Below are positions 1 to 13,546 of a stretch of DNA of 64,000 nucleotides, piece after piece. The first letter of the stretch is position 1. Each line of letters begins with the position of its first letter. The position numbers and the translations under genes were made by a program. Below the pieces are notes generated by a model. The model searched no databases and was not told the DNA's origin. It saw only the letters and a program-made list of their open reading frames with translations. The stretch comes from Coprinellus micaceus (taxonomy: Eukaryota; Basidiomycota; Agaricomycetes; Agaricales; Psathyrellaceae): positions 1,798,001 through 1,862,000 of the forward strand of contig OX596334.1 in the NCBI GenBank assembly GCA_951394405.1, written 5' to 3'.

Positions 1-1402
1 GCCTTTCACAGAACCAAAAGGCATACGTTCTCTTCTACAAACGCGTCCGTGCTTGACTTTAGACATTCAACTACCCATATACCCTTCCATTTCGGAATAC
101 ATCACCCCTACGTTATTCTTCCAATCCACCTCTTTCACGGCTCCGTTATGCTCTGTTGTCGCTGTAATTCACAAACTATGTTGTCCTACTTTACGCCTTC
201 GTTGTCGTTGTACTACTTCATCCTCCCAGTTCTGTTTGCATCGTCTGCACGTCCTACATCATTACAGTGTGCAGATTCGAGGGGTCGGTTAGGTACCTGG
301 GATGGGTGGGATTTGTGTGTAATTGAATACATACCGTGGCGAGCTGGCGTTTCTGTACCATTTTCACCCTACATCGCCTTTGGATGCGTAGGTACGTTTT
401 GAGACCCGCTCTTCAACAGGGTTTCGCCGTTGTATGAACCTGCCCGAACTGGCTTTTTCTTCCATTGGTGCGTACATCTTTCTCGCCCTGTCAAGTCCGT
501 TCCTTATTCTGGGACTAACCCACCTCCAGATATCCCCTCAAGAAGTGATCTGCCTGCTGAACAATTGTACAAGCGCCCGTTGATGAGAAGCGCCCACCAT
601 CAAAAGTGTGGAAATTGGTCTACCGGCTCAAGTTCCCTTGCTTGTTTCGTTTGTAGTTTGCCCTCAACCCATACATGCCGCTTCTTGTGGCCTATTCAGT
701 TGGGTATTCCGACCAAAGGAATGATGTTGCCCATTTTTCTCTTGCTAGCGCCTCCCTGACAACCCCCTGGTTCCGTACACCTGCTGCGTAGTACCTGACC
801 CCAAAGAATTTCGTAAGTCTCAACTTCTCCCCTTCGGCAAATCTTGCTGAAGCATATCATAGAATCACACCAGAAGCACTCAGATTACTCACATCTGCAG
901 AGCAGCCCCGTGTCTCCCGATTCGGATCTGGCTCTTTTTACAGTGCTGTGAAGGTGTGGGAGGCGCTGTAAAGGAGACCTGCCCCCGCGATCCTGGCGAC
1001 AAGGACCTCGTTATATATATGAAAATGTAGGGCGCACGCCAGGCACGAAACAAAGTTTGTTTGCACCCACCAGGCGATCCGAAACCAGAAAGCATTTGAA
1101 GAGGTCTCGGGACACAGCGGTGAGTAAGCATTACCACCGCTGCAGCTGTGCTAAGCCCTGAAATTCCACAACATAGTACGAGACTGGCCATGCATAGGAT
1201 CCAGTGGTATACATCTCAATCAACTGCGGATGCCCCTGCAGTGAAGATGCCGATGAGTCCAAGCGGCTCGACCACGCTTCAAACCCCATAGATGACCGTC
1301 GTCGATTGTCAGAGATCGCATAAAAGGCAGGCGAAATGTCAGGTCGGAGGGGAAACCAAACATATCCCTATACTCCCAAAGTCACTATACAACACTTTTG
1401 GC
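1..1402. other. Intergenic stretch, no gene recognised
   Basis: I find no convincing coding region here. The open frames are short, lack family motifs and do not join across plausible introns. Two copies of the octamer AAGCGCCC lie at 571-578 and 588-595, and a TATATATA-like tract lies near 1012-1020. The last few hundred bases are presumably the promoter of the FAD oxidoreductase that starts at 1403. The 3' end of a gene lying outside the window cannot be excluded in the first 400 bases. Confidence 0.4.
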
Positions 1403-3461
1403 ATGGCACGCGCTTTAGGCCTTACTTTGGCGCTGTCGTTGCTGCCCCAGCTCGCTGCCTCCATTCGCGTCCCCAGGGACGATTCCAGTGCTATATGCTC
1501 TGAAATTGCAAGCAAGATCTCATCGCTCGACGGTGTCCATTTTGCGGGTAAGGACAATTTATTCTGAGGCGATACATTTCGGTTTAACCATACGCCAAAC
1601 CGACCCACAGGATCCCCGATCTTTGACAACCTCACCCATCACTGGGTCAGCAGCAGCAGCCAAGTCCCTGCCTGCGTTGTCGAGCCTCAAAACACGGCGG
1701 ACGTCAGACAGATCGTAGGTTTCCTTGGCCTCATGAATGGACCCCTCGCACGTTCTCTGATGCCCCTTGTTTGGTTAGCTGGGAATCGTGGGTCGAACTC
1801 GTACACCGTTTGCGGTAAGTAGCCCCTTTCCGGTCGTACTTTCAGCGCCTCATCGGGTGACCCAGGTGCAAAGCGGTGGGCATGCAACAAACCCCGGCTG
1901 GTCTTCCACCACAGGAATCCATGTTTCTCTAAATCGCTTCCGCTCCATCGAGTACAAGGCATCCGAAGGAGTGGTCGAATTCGGCACGGGATTGAGGTGG
2001 GGGGATGTGTACGAGGCCCTTGAGCCGCATGGACTCAGCGTGGTTGGTGGGCGAGGAGTCGAGGTTGGCGTTGGAGGGTTTACTCTTGGCGGAGGTTAGT
2101 GAATTTATTCTTAAAGTGTGGCCCAACGTTGCTGAAGGAAAATGGTTTTGGTAGGATACTCTTGGAAGACCAATCAGTATGGCCTAGCCATCGACACTGC
2201 AGTTGCATTCGAACTGGTGAAGCCTAACGGCGACGTTCTGGAAGTCTCTGAGGACTCAGACCCTGAGCTATTCTTCGGACTGAAGGTGCGCGACGCGATG
2301 ATTCTCGCCTACCTCAGTTACAATTCACATTTGACTCTAGGGCGCTCAAAATAACTTTGTAAGCGTTATGAGGTTGCCAATTCAATTCCTTCACGACTCA
2401 CTGGCGCGTTCAGGGTATTGTAACTAAAATTACGCTCAAGACTGTTCCTCAGGGACAGACGTGGGTACGAACTCCCTTCCTCCTCTGTTTTAAGCTCATG
2501 GGCTTACCCCTCGTAGGGAGGGTTGATAACATATGCAGCACCCACCGCGTTCTCGGCCGTTTCAGCGGCGGTTACAAAGTTCTCTGTCGAAGTGACTGAC
2601 CCAAATGCATCCATGGTCAGCACAGTGACCCATATCAGGGGCACAGTAAGCAAGAACAAGGCGTTCACTGTTGCGCTGCGTTTGCTCAAAACATCCTTAG
2701 CCACTCATCAACGTAGTTCTATTCTACGACGGACCTTCCCCGCCTTCTGGAGTCTTCGACGGCTTTTTGACTATCCCTTCAAGTGCGAATACGATCGGAA
2801 CGCAAGAAAGTTTGCTACAATTTATTAAGAATGTCGGACCCCCGTTGGAGCTCCAAGGCGCGAGGTACGCTCTCCATTCGGCTAACAGCGGACAGCCCTG
2901 GCTAGCAAGCTCATATGGTGTCTATTCAGGGCTCGCCAAGTCACCCTCCCGGTTCCGAAATACTCGGCTGACTTCCTGGACCTCGTTAATGATGTCCTAT
3001 TCGTATGTCCTTCCCTGTCGTCCCAGCTGTACCACACCGCTGAACTGTGCCACGACTCTTAGACTGCGGGAAACGAGCTCACCCCCAATTCGCTCACCCT
3101 CGCAGCGTTTGTAGCTGAACCATTCCTCCCCGACATCCTCTCACACAGTAACCTACTTTCTGCGTACCCCTTCGATAGATCTAAGCTCTTCACTCCTTGT
3201 GCCATGCTCTTCGCATGGACAGACCCAGAACGGGACGAGCTCTTCGAAGCTGAAATCAAGAAGCACCTCAACACCCTTGAGGCAGCGCTAGTTGCGGAGG
3301 GTCACGACGATATCAGAGAAGCGCCCTTGTATTCGAACTACGCACTGTCGGACACACCCCTCGACCGTATCTATGGGAGCAACCTCCCAAAGTTGAAGGA
3401 AATCAAGGAGAGGGTGGATCCGGACAATGTCATGGGACTTGCGGGTGGGTTCAAAGTCTAG
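1403..3461 (+). CDS. Secreted FAD-linked oxidoreductase (BBE/PCMH type)
   Basis: This is a flavoprotein oxidase of the berberine-bridge-enzyme family, expected to oxidise a sugar, alcohol or secondary metabolite outside the cell. The first exon encodes a signal peptide (MARALGLTLALSLLPQLAAS). The next exons read DNLTHHW, then RTPFAVQSGGHATNPG, which carries the His that binds FAD covalently in this family. GGFTLGGG and YSWKTNQYGLAIDT follow, completing the FAD-binding PCMH domain. The usual second attachment Cys is absent in the GGRGVEVGVGG stretch, so a single covalent bond is likely. The C-terminal part contains FVAEPFLPDILSH, AYPFDRSK and the typical ending PDNVMGLAGG, which corresponds to the BBE domain. 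At least six short introns interrupt it, for example 1548-1610 and about 3003-3062. All exons join in frame, so it appears intact. The substrate cannot be told from sequence. Confidence 0.85.
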
Positions 3462-3833
3462 TCTAACATTAGACATGTATCTCCCCGCAGTCATGGTATC
3501 TCGTGGTCGTCGAATAGGGCTTGAAATAACCTTTCTCCCTTGTTTCTCCCTTGTGGTCACGGCCTCATCGGGTGAAATGCTATACTATTGTCAACGGTCG
3601 GCGAGAGCCACTCAGCGAGTACAAACTAAAGGAAACCAAAGTCATTGTCTCTTTGAGGTGGCATTGAGTAGTGCACAGGTTAATGGGTGGCATTCAACAG
3701 CAACTCCGAGTCTAGAGGGGCTTAAAAGGCATAGATTATGGGAGAACACTCTCTCATACGGACCAACTCCACGAAGTTCGCCACCTCCAGAAGTAGAAGA
3801 CGCTTGGGCTAGATCAAAAACCTGGATTAAGCA

Positions 3834-4631
3834 ATGCCTCACTACATGACCGTAACGCCTGACATCCCTGGCGAACTAGACGGCGCTTATGTCGAGAGCA
3901 GTCAATTCGAGGAAGACTTCCGCTGGGTAGAACATCGCATTTTGGGACTTGAGCAGGAACTCGAGGACTACAAGGACTACGGGGACGAGGAGCCTGCCAA
4001 TAGCCCACAATGCGTAGACTGGACTAGCCGGGTCTCATGGCTTCGACAGGAGGGTGAGAGATGGGACCAGGAACTATCCAAGTTCTTAGAAGCGAAGGGG
4101 GTGTATGTGGGCGATGAGGACTCAGTCGAAGAAACCAACGAAGAAGAAATAATCCAGCCCTGCACCTCCAGATTCGACACACAGGCTGGATGCACCTCGG
4201 AGGGCGCAGTAGGTGAAGACGGTGAAGGCGGTGAGGCCTCGACCAGCGAATCAGAGAGCGAAGCCGGGGTCAGAACTTGCTTCAATGAGGACGGCCTTGA
4301 CGAAGACGAGTATGCAGTTCGGGACCAAGGTGATGTGAGAAATATAAAGCCCGATGCAACGCCTGTTTTCCTCCCTTCCGCAATTCTGGAGGCGTCAGAG
4401 GGAGCAGACGGAGAAGACAACACAGGTGACCACGGGATCAGGCACTGGCCGCTCCTGGCCGTAGACGTTCAAAACGCTGCTTCAAGTGGGATTGGACCGG
4501 GAGAGGGAGGCGCCTCAACATCCGGGAAGAAGGGACGCAGCAAGCGAACACTTTTTGGTGGAAAGCAGAAGGTCTCGCGAGGAGGCGGCACCGGTTGGAG
4601 GAGGTTCGGAGGCATTCGCAGCCTGGACTAG
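3834..4631 (+). CDS. Acidic hypothetical protein, single exon
   Basis: This is a 265-residue intronless open frame starting at ATG 3834. I do not recognise the family. The N-terminal third (to about residue 90) has spaced Trp, Leu and charged residues (FRWVEHRILGLEQELEDY, VSWLRQEGERWDQELSKFLEAKG) that could form a short coiled coil. The middle is strongly acidic and Ser/Glu-rich, consistent with disorder. The last 35 residues switch to Arg/Lys/Gly-rich sequence (GKKGRSKRTLFGGKQ, GWRRFGG), which could bind nucleic acid or act as a nuclear signal. The frame stays open over 800 bases with sensible composition, which supports a gene, but no homology can be claimed. Confidence 0.5.
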   Translation: MPHYMTVTPDIPGELDGAYVESSQFEEDFRWVEHRILGLEQELEDYKDYGDEEPANSPQCVDWTSRVSWLRQEGERWDQELSKFLEAKGVYVGDEDSVEETNEEEIIQPCTSRFDTQAGCTSEGAVGEDGEGGEASTSESESEAGVRTCFNEDGLDEDEYAVRDQGDVRNIKPDATPVFLPSAILEASEGADGEDNTGDHGIRHWPLLAVDVQNAASSGIGPGEGGASTSGKKGRSKRTLFGGKQKVSRGGGTGWRRFGGIRSLD

Positions 4632-5401
4632 GTGTTTAGCATTTAGCGCAGAGGGTCGGGCTCGAAGGGTGAGTTTATTTATCTGGCCCCATTCGAACGG
4701 TTTCTAAGCTGTATTGTAATATTAGTTATAGCATCAGATCGCAGGTGGCATGTGGTGGGCGCTTAAGCGCTTATTCCTACGCGTGACGTCACGCGCCAGG
4801 TTCATCTTCCCGGCTATTGCCAAAAATACTGATCGACGGTTTGAGTCTTCACCCAGTGCAACGGGGAGGCGCGGGACTAGACAGACCGTGAGCTTGTGCG
4901 CTGAGTGCCTACCTTGAGGTAGACCAACCAACTCGGTCCTCTTGAAGGTCATAGAGAGATCACAGGGAAAGGCGGTCAAGAGCAAAGTTAGGCAAATATA
5001 TTCTAAGCGCGTCCCTCGGCCGCCATTCTAGAAGATAAATCTTTCTAGTAAAATATCTTTCGGCCCCCAGTCTGCGCGTCCCTGAAACCAGATCGAGCGA
5101 GGCGTAAAGTCACGCCCGTGAAAGGATCGCAAAGGCTGGAGATGCGAGGATATCGTCCTAACAGTGGCGAGGAATCGGGCCAGGTAGTAGGCTAGTGTCG
5201 GCCTTCGGGTCAGCTCGAAGGGGGACGTAGACGGTCAATGTCATTAACCGAATGAAGCATTACATAGAACATTCAAATCCAAGAAAAATCCACTAGATCA
5301 GCGCCAGATGTAAAGCCTTTGGATAGCGTCGAGTGGAACGAACCAGGAGTTACTCAGGTACCACAGACGACGAGATAGTACCGCTCAAAGGAAGGCAGCA
5401 G
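4632..5401. other. Intergenic, 3' flanks of two convergent genes
   Basis: No gene is visible between the acidic protein and the 3' end of the first polymerase delta subunit gene. The notable element is a perfect 12-bp palindrome, GCGCTTAAGCGC, at 4759-4770. It is embedded in GGGCGCTTAAGCGCTT and so contains the window's recurring GGGCGCTT octamer. Confidence 0.4.
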
Positions 5402-6413
5402 TCAGACCCTTCCGAAGAGGACGTTCTGAACATATCTCGTTTCTGTCAAGCCCTCCCTGGTCATGAGGATATCGTAGATCTGCATTTATTCTAGGTGGTC
5501 AGTCGAGACGTCTTTTAAACACCAGTGCAAGCTAAGCCCACCTCAGATGGTGGGTTCAGACCGAGCTTGTTCGCCCTTTGCCATCTCTGCAGTCTCGTCA
5601 TTCCAACGCAGGGACCATAATCGTAGTTCCTGTTAGGGGGTGGGTCAGCGTAGGTCGAGACCTCATAGCGGTGGTTGTACGGACAAGTCAAACAAACGAA
5701 GGATGTCATCAACGCGGTTCAGCGGCAGGTCCTCTCCATCGACTATGGTCACAGTCAATCATTCAAGCATCGCTGTTTCAGCAAGAGGGATGTGCACCTT
5801 CGGTGGTGGGATGGACTACGTCGAGTCGTCAGAAAGCCGCGCAGCGGTTCGAAATGGAATAAAACACACTTGTCTTGGCATAAGCCATCCTCCCCTTCGC
5901 CTCTCTGGATATCCTATCATACGCCCTATTCTTGATGTTCAGCTTCGGCCTGGACTCTGCTAACTCTTCAACGTCCTTCTGGTCGAATTCGCCTTTTCTT
6001 GGCCCTACTAGTACATCGAGGAGCTTGGAAGGGGACTCTGCTGCCTCCGCCTTCATCCTTAGCCTCGAAGCTTTGGCCTCCCTCGCCTTCGTCACTGCCG
6101 GCACGCTAAAGTTCGCGAGTTTCTGAGCCGAGGGCTTCTCCTCATCATCCTTCTCAATTTCCGACTCGGAGCTAGGCTCCGACTTCGCCAGTTCAATATC
6201 ATCAACATTTGGCCCTTCATCGCTGCTTTCAATGTCGACGAAGCTGGGCTTCGTTGCGGCAGTTCGTCTGGGGCGCTTCGAGGTCAATGACGGTGGTTCC
6301 GAGACAGTGCGTGCTTCCTTCGCCTTGTTCACTGCCGCTGTCGACTTCGACGCGCCGAACGAGAGCTTCGACTGCTTCAAGGTGGGTGTAGAGGACTTGG
6401 ACTTGGACGACAT
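5402..6413 (-). CDS. DNA polymerase delta subunit 4 (copy A)
   Basis: This is the small accessory subunit of the replicative polymerase delta, which stabilises the holoenzyme and helps it bind PCNA in the nucleus. The N-terminus has a PIP-box-like KQSKLSFGASK, followed by a long Ser/Glu/Lys-rich linker. The conserved core is split by introns: ILRLFDL near 5705, then YDYGPCVGMTRLQRWQRANK and LGLNPPSEV near 5545-5630, then IYDILMTREGLTETRYVQNVLFGRV at the end. This matches the POLD4 signature of YGPC, GxTRLxRWxRA and L-x-PP-x-V. I chose ATG 6413 (MSSKSK) over the upstream in-frame ATG at 6500 because the paralog at 9931-10790 also begins MSSxS. About four exons. The core looks intact and complete. 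Confidence 0.85.
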
Positions 6414-6551
6414 GTTCGTAGTCGTGTGTTGAACAGACGGAGATGGTGACTCGACAGCGCCAGAAACCCGCCGCCACCGCGCCTTGTCGAAAGTCAACAT
6501 AAGATTAGTCAGCGTCGGTGATTAATTAGGTCTCGAAGCCCCTGTCTTCCT

Positions 6552-6560
6552 GGGCGCTAA
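6552..6560 (+). promoter_or_regulatory. GGGCGCTAA element upstream of POLD4 copy A
   Basis: The sequence CTGGGCGCTAA lies here, about 139 bp upstream of the chosen start codon. The same eleven bases occur about 132 bp upstream of the paralogous gene's start (10920-10930). The reverse complement TTAGCGCCC resembles an E2F/MBF-type S-phase site, which would suit a replication gene. That function is inference. Confidence 0.35.
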
Positions 6561-6672
6561 TTGCCTGACGACCCCAGAAAGTGAATCCGCATCGTCAAAA
6601 AACATGTAAAGCAGTATCCATTGGGTATGAAACACGCATAATTTCAATATGATCCGTACAACTCCGGCTGAA

Positions 6673-9139
<2,467 letters not shown>

Positions 9140-9930
9140 GCTGGTCTGTTGTCTTCCAGAAGAGATAACGGGTGTCAAGTCAGTGGCCCCTGTGTGTGTG
9201 CAGCGCAGTCAATCCCCCTGATATTATATACCTGTCGACATCAGCGCTGAGGGCTCGGATGGAGACCAGGAAGCTGGGAGACCATAGCGAGATGATCGCG
9301 AAGCCAAAACAACATAACGAAACGTGGAGATGTATACATATACCTTCCCCCTCAGGAAACCCAGCTCCCGTCGGCTGTTCTGCAGAGAACGATAACCGAG
9401 CTTGAGGGGATGATGAATGCCCAAGAAAGGAGCGTGAGGCCACAGGCGCCTACATGCTGTCAAGCCGGTGGGAAATTTAGGACGAGGCCGTACAGAGCGG
9501 GGCCAGAGCTGAAGCCCCTGCGGAGCACGAAATAGGACTTGAAGATGAATAGAGGATGGGGGTAACGATACCCAGAACGTAACGAGCACCTTTCCTCCGA
9601 GCACCTCTATCGCCGCCCTGCGCGCCAACCGCGAAACATTGTTCGCCAGGGATGATGAGTCGGGAGACGCACTGACAACGGGAGTCCTGTCTCCACTTCC
9701 AGTCAAACCTGAGTGATGAAAAATGAATTGTGGTTGCCCTGCGTCAGTGGTTATGCAAGCGACGGTAACCCGTTATATATAAGACGAAGGATCTAGATAG
9801 ATACACTGTGCATAAGCGTGAGTTCATTGTCTGCGCCCGAAACTTCGCGGTTGGTCCACTCACAGATTCGATAGCACGATAGCAAACGATAGCGACAGAT
9901 ACAGCAAGATTTCAACCATTTAGACCCTGT
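9140..9930. other. Intergenic, promoter of the monooxygenase
   Basis: No supported gene. A 160-residue open frame on the minus strand (9224-9706) has no family motifs and a composition like chance translation, so I do not call it. The region should contain the monooxygenase promoter and the 3' flank of the second polymerase delta subunit gene. A TATATATAAG tract occurs near 9773. Confidence 0.35.
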
Positions 9931-10790
9931 TCAGACCCTTCCTTCGAAGACATTTTGTGCATATCGTAGGTCTTCCACCCCTTCCTCCGACACGAGGGCG
10001 TCGTAGACCTGGGTATCATGATTCGTCATGAGATTGCAATGCCGGTGTGGAAATTAAATGGGTTAGGCGCACCTCTACGGGGGGATCTAGCTCCAACTCC
10101 TTGGCTCTCTGCCACCTCTGGAGCCTCGTCATCCCAATGTATGGGCCATACTTGGGAGTTCTAAGAACGAGAAAAGGTCAGTACGTCGCGAATTGTGAAC
10201 TATCGGGGGTGACTTACAGGTCGAACACGCGGAGCCTAGCTTCGATAGGATCTACCGGGATTTGATCTTCCTGAGCTAGAAACAATGGATGAACATGTTA
10301 CTGGAGACAAAGTAACAGATTGTAACGCACCATCCACAGCGGCCTCTTCCACCACCTCATTGCCCACAACAGCCTCTGCCCCATCCTTCGCACCTGATTC
10401 CTCCTTCACTTCCTTCGCCACAACCGGAGTACCATCCTGAACTTCTGGTTGAGAAAGAGTCTCTTGGTCATTCTCTTTCGCTTTAGAAGCCCTGATCACC
10501 CCTTTCTCGATGGTTTCCTCCCGCTCCTCATGCTTCTCCTCCTCAGAAGCTGGACTGGTCGCCGCAGATGGTGTCGCGTCGCCTTTCGCGTCAGGCTTCT
10601 TGTCAGCTGTCTGTGCGTCAACGACGGTGGGTAACGAAGCCTCTGCGGGTGTGGACGTTGGGGGTGACGGCGTCGGAGTTGGTACTGTCTCCTTCGCCTT
10701 GTGCGCTGCCGCAGACGCCTTGGACGCGCTGAAAGGGATGTTTAACTGCTTCATAGCATTTTGAGATGATTGCGATGATTGCGATGACAT
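9931..10790 (-). CDS. DNA polymerase delta subunit 4 (copy B, paralog)
   Basis: This is a second POLD4-like gene. It begins MSSQSSQ and has a PIP-like KQLNIPFSASK at nearly the same place as copy A, followed by SAAAHKAKE as in copy A's TAAVNKAKE. A Pro/Ala/Glu-rich linker of about 150 residues follows. The core is split by introns: IEARLRVFDL, then TPKYGPYIGMTRLQRWQRAKE and LELDPPVEV near 10075-10155, then VYDALVSEEGVEDLRYAQNVFEGRV ending at 9931. The POLD4 residues are kept except that the usual YGPC reads YGPY. Splice positions around RVFDL and the RWQRA block correspond to copy A, which supports duplication of an intron-containing gene. It is probably functional. Whether the copies differ in expression is unknown. 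Confidence 0.8.
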
Positions 10791-10921
10791 TATATAGGAG
10801 ATGAAAGCAAGATAGAAAGGGTACCTGTGCTCAGACTTGAACCTGTACGGAAGCCCCCTGTCAAGTTGAGTTGTATTATGTCATCTGGTAACTAAACGAT
10901 ACCCGGGCACTCGGCAGGACT

Positions 10922-10930
10922 GGGCGCTAA
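10922..10930 (+). promoter_or_regulatory. GGGCGCTAA element upstream of POLD4 copy B
   Basis: CTGGGCGCTAA occurs here, about 132 bp upstream of the start of copy B and just beyond the stop of the WLM-protease gene. It matches the element upstream of copy A in sequence, orientation and distance. Confidence 0.35.
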
Positions 10931-10944
10931 AGCCCCTCCACAGC

Positions 10945-12024
10945 CTATGCTGTCCCTCTCGTCCCACAACTATGCTCTATCTCCTCCTCCTCCTTGCGTA
11001 GACGGTTCATCGTAGCCTCCAGAATACGCCTACGGCGTTCCTCTTGCGAATCGGCCGCTGGTGAGGCTGAGCTGCCCCCGAGAATATAAGCCTGAGCTTC
11101 GGCTTCAAGCTCGGAGGAAGCGCTTGGAAAGTGTCCACGTAGATCTCCGGACAGAGTGTGGGTGCCTTCGATGCTCGCGCGCTCAAATTCTGCGACTTCT
11201 CGGTTCAGCTGGGAATTGAGTTCCTTGAACTGCAATGGATCAGCAAATGGGGCAAGTGCAATGGGATGGTGGGGCTCACGTTGTTGTCGTGGTCCCCCCA
11301 TACGTTGTGAGTCAATTCGTGACATAGTACCCTCCGTATCTCTTTGTAGCTTCTGAATCCGTCATATCGGTCGGTATATATCCTTAACTTGATCGCCTCT
11401 CCAGCATTCACATTGAGTCCCAGCAAGTGCGGTTGTTCATGCGGTGCGAGCTCTGTCAGCGTCCCGACGGTAAATTGGTGCTTCTGCATGACATGGAGAA
11501 TGGCAGGATCGGAGGCCAGTTTCTGTAGCGTTGATCGCGCCTGTTCAGGATTGGGAAGGTGGGATAGGGGGACGATTTGGTGGAACTTGAATGTGGAATT
11601 GGAGGATGATGGTGAGGAGAGCGTCGCTATCCGACTGCCCGACGCCGTAGACTGAGCCTAATGGAAGGTCAGAGTGAGCGAAATCTAGTAGAGGATTGGC
11701 ATGTACCTTGTACTGGGGCTTCATCGCCCTTTCCCTCATGATCCGAGCTCTCCTCTGTTGCTCGTTCTCCACATTCTTCAGCCCGTCCAGCTCTTTCGTT
11801 GTGGTGCCCAGCATTTGGACCTTGGCTCCATTCTTGATCCCAAGATCGGATATCGAGACATCCCCTTGTACCCCCGCTTTCTTCCCCTTGAAAATCAGCT
11901 TCTGGAGACCCAACGGAACCCCAGTGAGCTCAGCAAGCTTTGCTTCCAGTTCCGAGACCGGTGTATCCGGTTCCAAAGCCAAGCGGTGTGTCGTACCGCG
12001 ATAGGAGACGGAGAAGTCGAGCAT
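10945..12024 (-). CDS. Ubiquitin-like / WLM metalloprotease fusion protein
   Basis: The first exon (from ATG 12024) encodes a ubiquitin-like fold: YRGTTHRLALEPDTPVSELEAK, GLQKLIFKGKKAG and NGAKVQMLGT over residues 1 to about 75. The second exon (AQSTASGSRIATL onward) carries a WLM domain with the zinc-metalloprotease motif HELTHNVWGDHD near residue 220. The last exon continues FKELNSQLNREVAEFERA, the segment that normally follows the motif in Wss1-like proteins, and ends in a charged helix (RRRRILEATMNRLRKEEEE). Fungal Ub-WLM proteins belong to the Wss1/Spartan group, which acts on SUMO- or ubiquitin-linked substrates and DNA-protein crosslinks. The active-site HExxH is intact. Two introns. 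Next to a polymerase delta subunit, but with no evidence of a shared function. Confidence 0.85.
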
Positions 12025-12216
12025 GACTGCTATGGTGTCGAGGGGTGGGTATTTGATCTTGAAGGAAGAGGGGCGAAGCAGTGCATTGCGGTAATAAATG
12101 GATGGTGGAAGTCCGGAAAGAGGCTGCGTCAGCTTCGCCGCAAACCTGAGTCAGCATCCTCGGGCTGTGCGAAAGCAGCAGTTAAGCCCCTATCTTCCAT
12201 CGCACTTCGTCATCCC

Positions 12217-12224
12217 GGGCGCTT
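12217..12224 (-). promoter_or_regulatory. GGGCGCTT octamer
   Basis: A copy of the recurring AAGCGCCC/GGGCGCTT octamer lies 193 bp upstream of the Ub-WLM start codon, within CCCGGGCGCTTATTC. It is listed because of its recurrence; its function is unknown. Confidence 0.25.
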
Positions 12225-12620
12225 ATTCTTTGACATCACGTTCCAGAGCGTCTTTCAAGGGGGCGAAAGGCGTAGCTCCCTGGGCCCGGGGTCAGAGTGG
12301 GCTCTGGAGTAATTTTATCGGGAAAAGATTCTTTCAAGCTATCCATCATGTCCCCCAGTTTCGACCTTTGAGCTGGGTGCAATTCGACTTTTTGTTGTCC
12401 TTTCAGCACAAACCATAGAAAGGGAGGGCAGGGACTAAGACAATACTGACTACGATTGCTTATTGGGAGTATTTGTTGTCTCATCCCGACGACGCACTTT
12501 TTGTTTCCCCTTGTATTTTCCTTTGGTGTCAATGGTCCTAGCGCTTGAACCGTCGGTCTCATTCATTCTGGTCGCGCGTACATACCTCGTCGTTAATTAC
12601 CACCCTCCTCATCCGAGCGC

Positions 12621-13546
12621 ATGAACACCTTGCCACTCCCTACCTCTACGCCTTCCACGACCCCAGCCCCCGTTGCTAGCCTGCACGATGACTCTAGCCT
12701 TCGTGCCTCAAATGTTGCCCACACGCCCCAAACAGCCTCGAAACATCCCTCCATTCAGCATTGAATCGATACCTCAGCTAAAGATTGTGCAGAAACTATG
12801 CATAATACTCGGCAACAACTATCCAGCGATCTTCACAGCATTGGAATTCTACAGGAAGAACAAAGGCAACCTTCGAGACCGAGTCTTGCGTGCCAATAAT
12901 CCGGTGACATGGGGCACTCTATCGGCGGTCATGAAAGAGTCTTGGGTAGCTTTGCCCCCACACATCAAAAATCGGTACCTCACACATGGATATGTAGTCA
13001 CTTGGCTGCTTCGTATGGACAGGACTTTCAGACCACCTATACCGGTATGAAGGCCTTTCCATCCCTTTCCATCCCCTCTGGCCCCATATTCAACCCTTTC
13101 GCGTATGTAGGAAACCCCGGAAGAAGATTCGTCAGGTCACCTAACCATCGTCGGGGAGCTATACCACGAGACAGGGCCGCCAGGCCTCAACCCTGAGCAG
13201 TACTCTGACTACCTCGTACACGACCGGTACAGCACCCCGTTGCTGTACAAACCTGCCAGGCAGTGTGAGTACTCTGGTCCCCACTTCCATTGTCAGGACT
13301 GTCTTTTACCACCCACGACGTAAGTCCTCAGCATATTGATTCTCCTGGGGTGCTGAAGCTACTTGGCAGAGTCGATCCTCGTACTATACCATTGTAAAGG
13401 CCGGAGACTTTAGCACACTGGATGATACCCGCCTTCTCAACCGCTGGAGTTCAGCCCAATACTTGCCTGGCCCTGCAAAATGTTTTGCTCCGTCAAACTT
13501 CTGGCCTGTCGAAAGACTACCCCGAGCAATGTTTCCGTTACCTTAG
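12621..13546 (+). CDS. Possible DNA-binding protein, HMG-box-like (tentative)
   Basis: The best-supported exons are those ending NNPVTWGTLSAVMKESW and VALPPHIKNRYLTHGY (to about 13048), then VGELYHETGPPGLNPEQYSDY (about 13110-13258), then SSYYTIVKAGDFSTLDDTR to a stop at 13546. The introns between them have GT-AG ends (for example 13048-13111). The FYRKNK ... W-x-x-L-P-P-x-x-K-x-R-Y spacing resembles a degenerate HMG box, but that is a weak resemblance. The 5' end is unclear: ATG 12621 opens a Pro/Ser/Thr-rich frame that must shift by an intron, while ATG 12688 is in the main frame. The last exon is overlapped by a minus-strand open frame (13437-13694), so exact boundaries need transcript support. 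Confidence 0.35.

Noticed and set aside
889..1191. 100-residue minus-strand open frame
   Set aside because: No motif, poor codon use and no partner exon; it ends close to the promoter of the FAD oxidoreductase.
9224..9706. 160-residue minus-strand open frame
   Set aside because: Its sequence looks like chance translation, with no family signal, and it lies in the promoter region of the monooxygenase.
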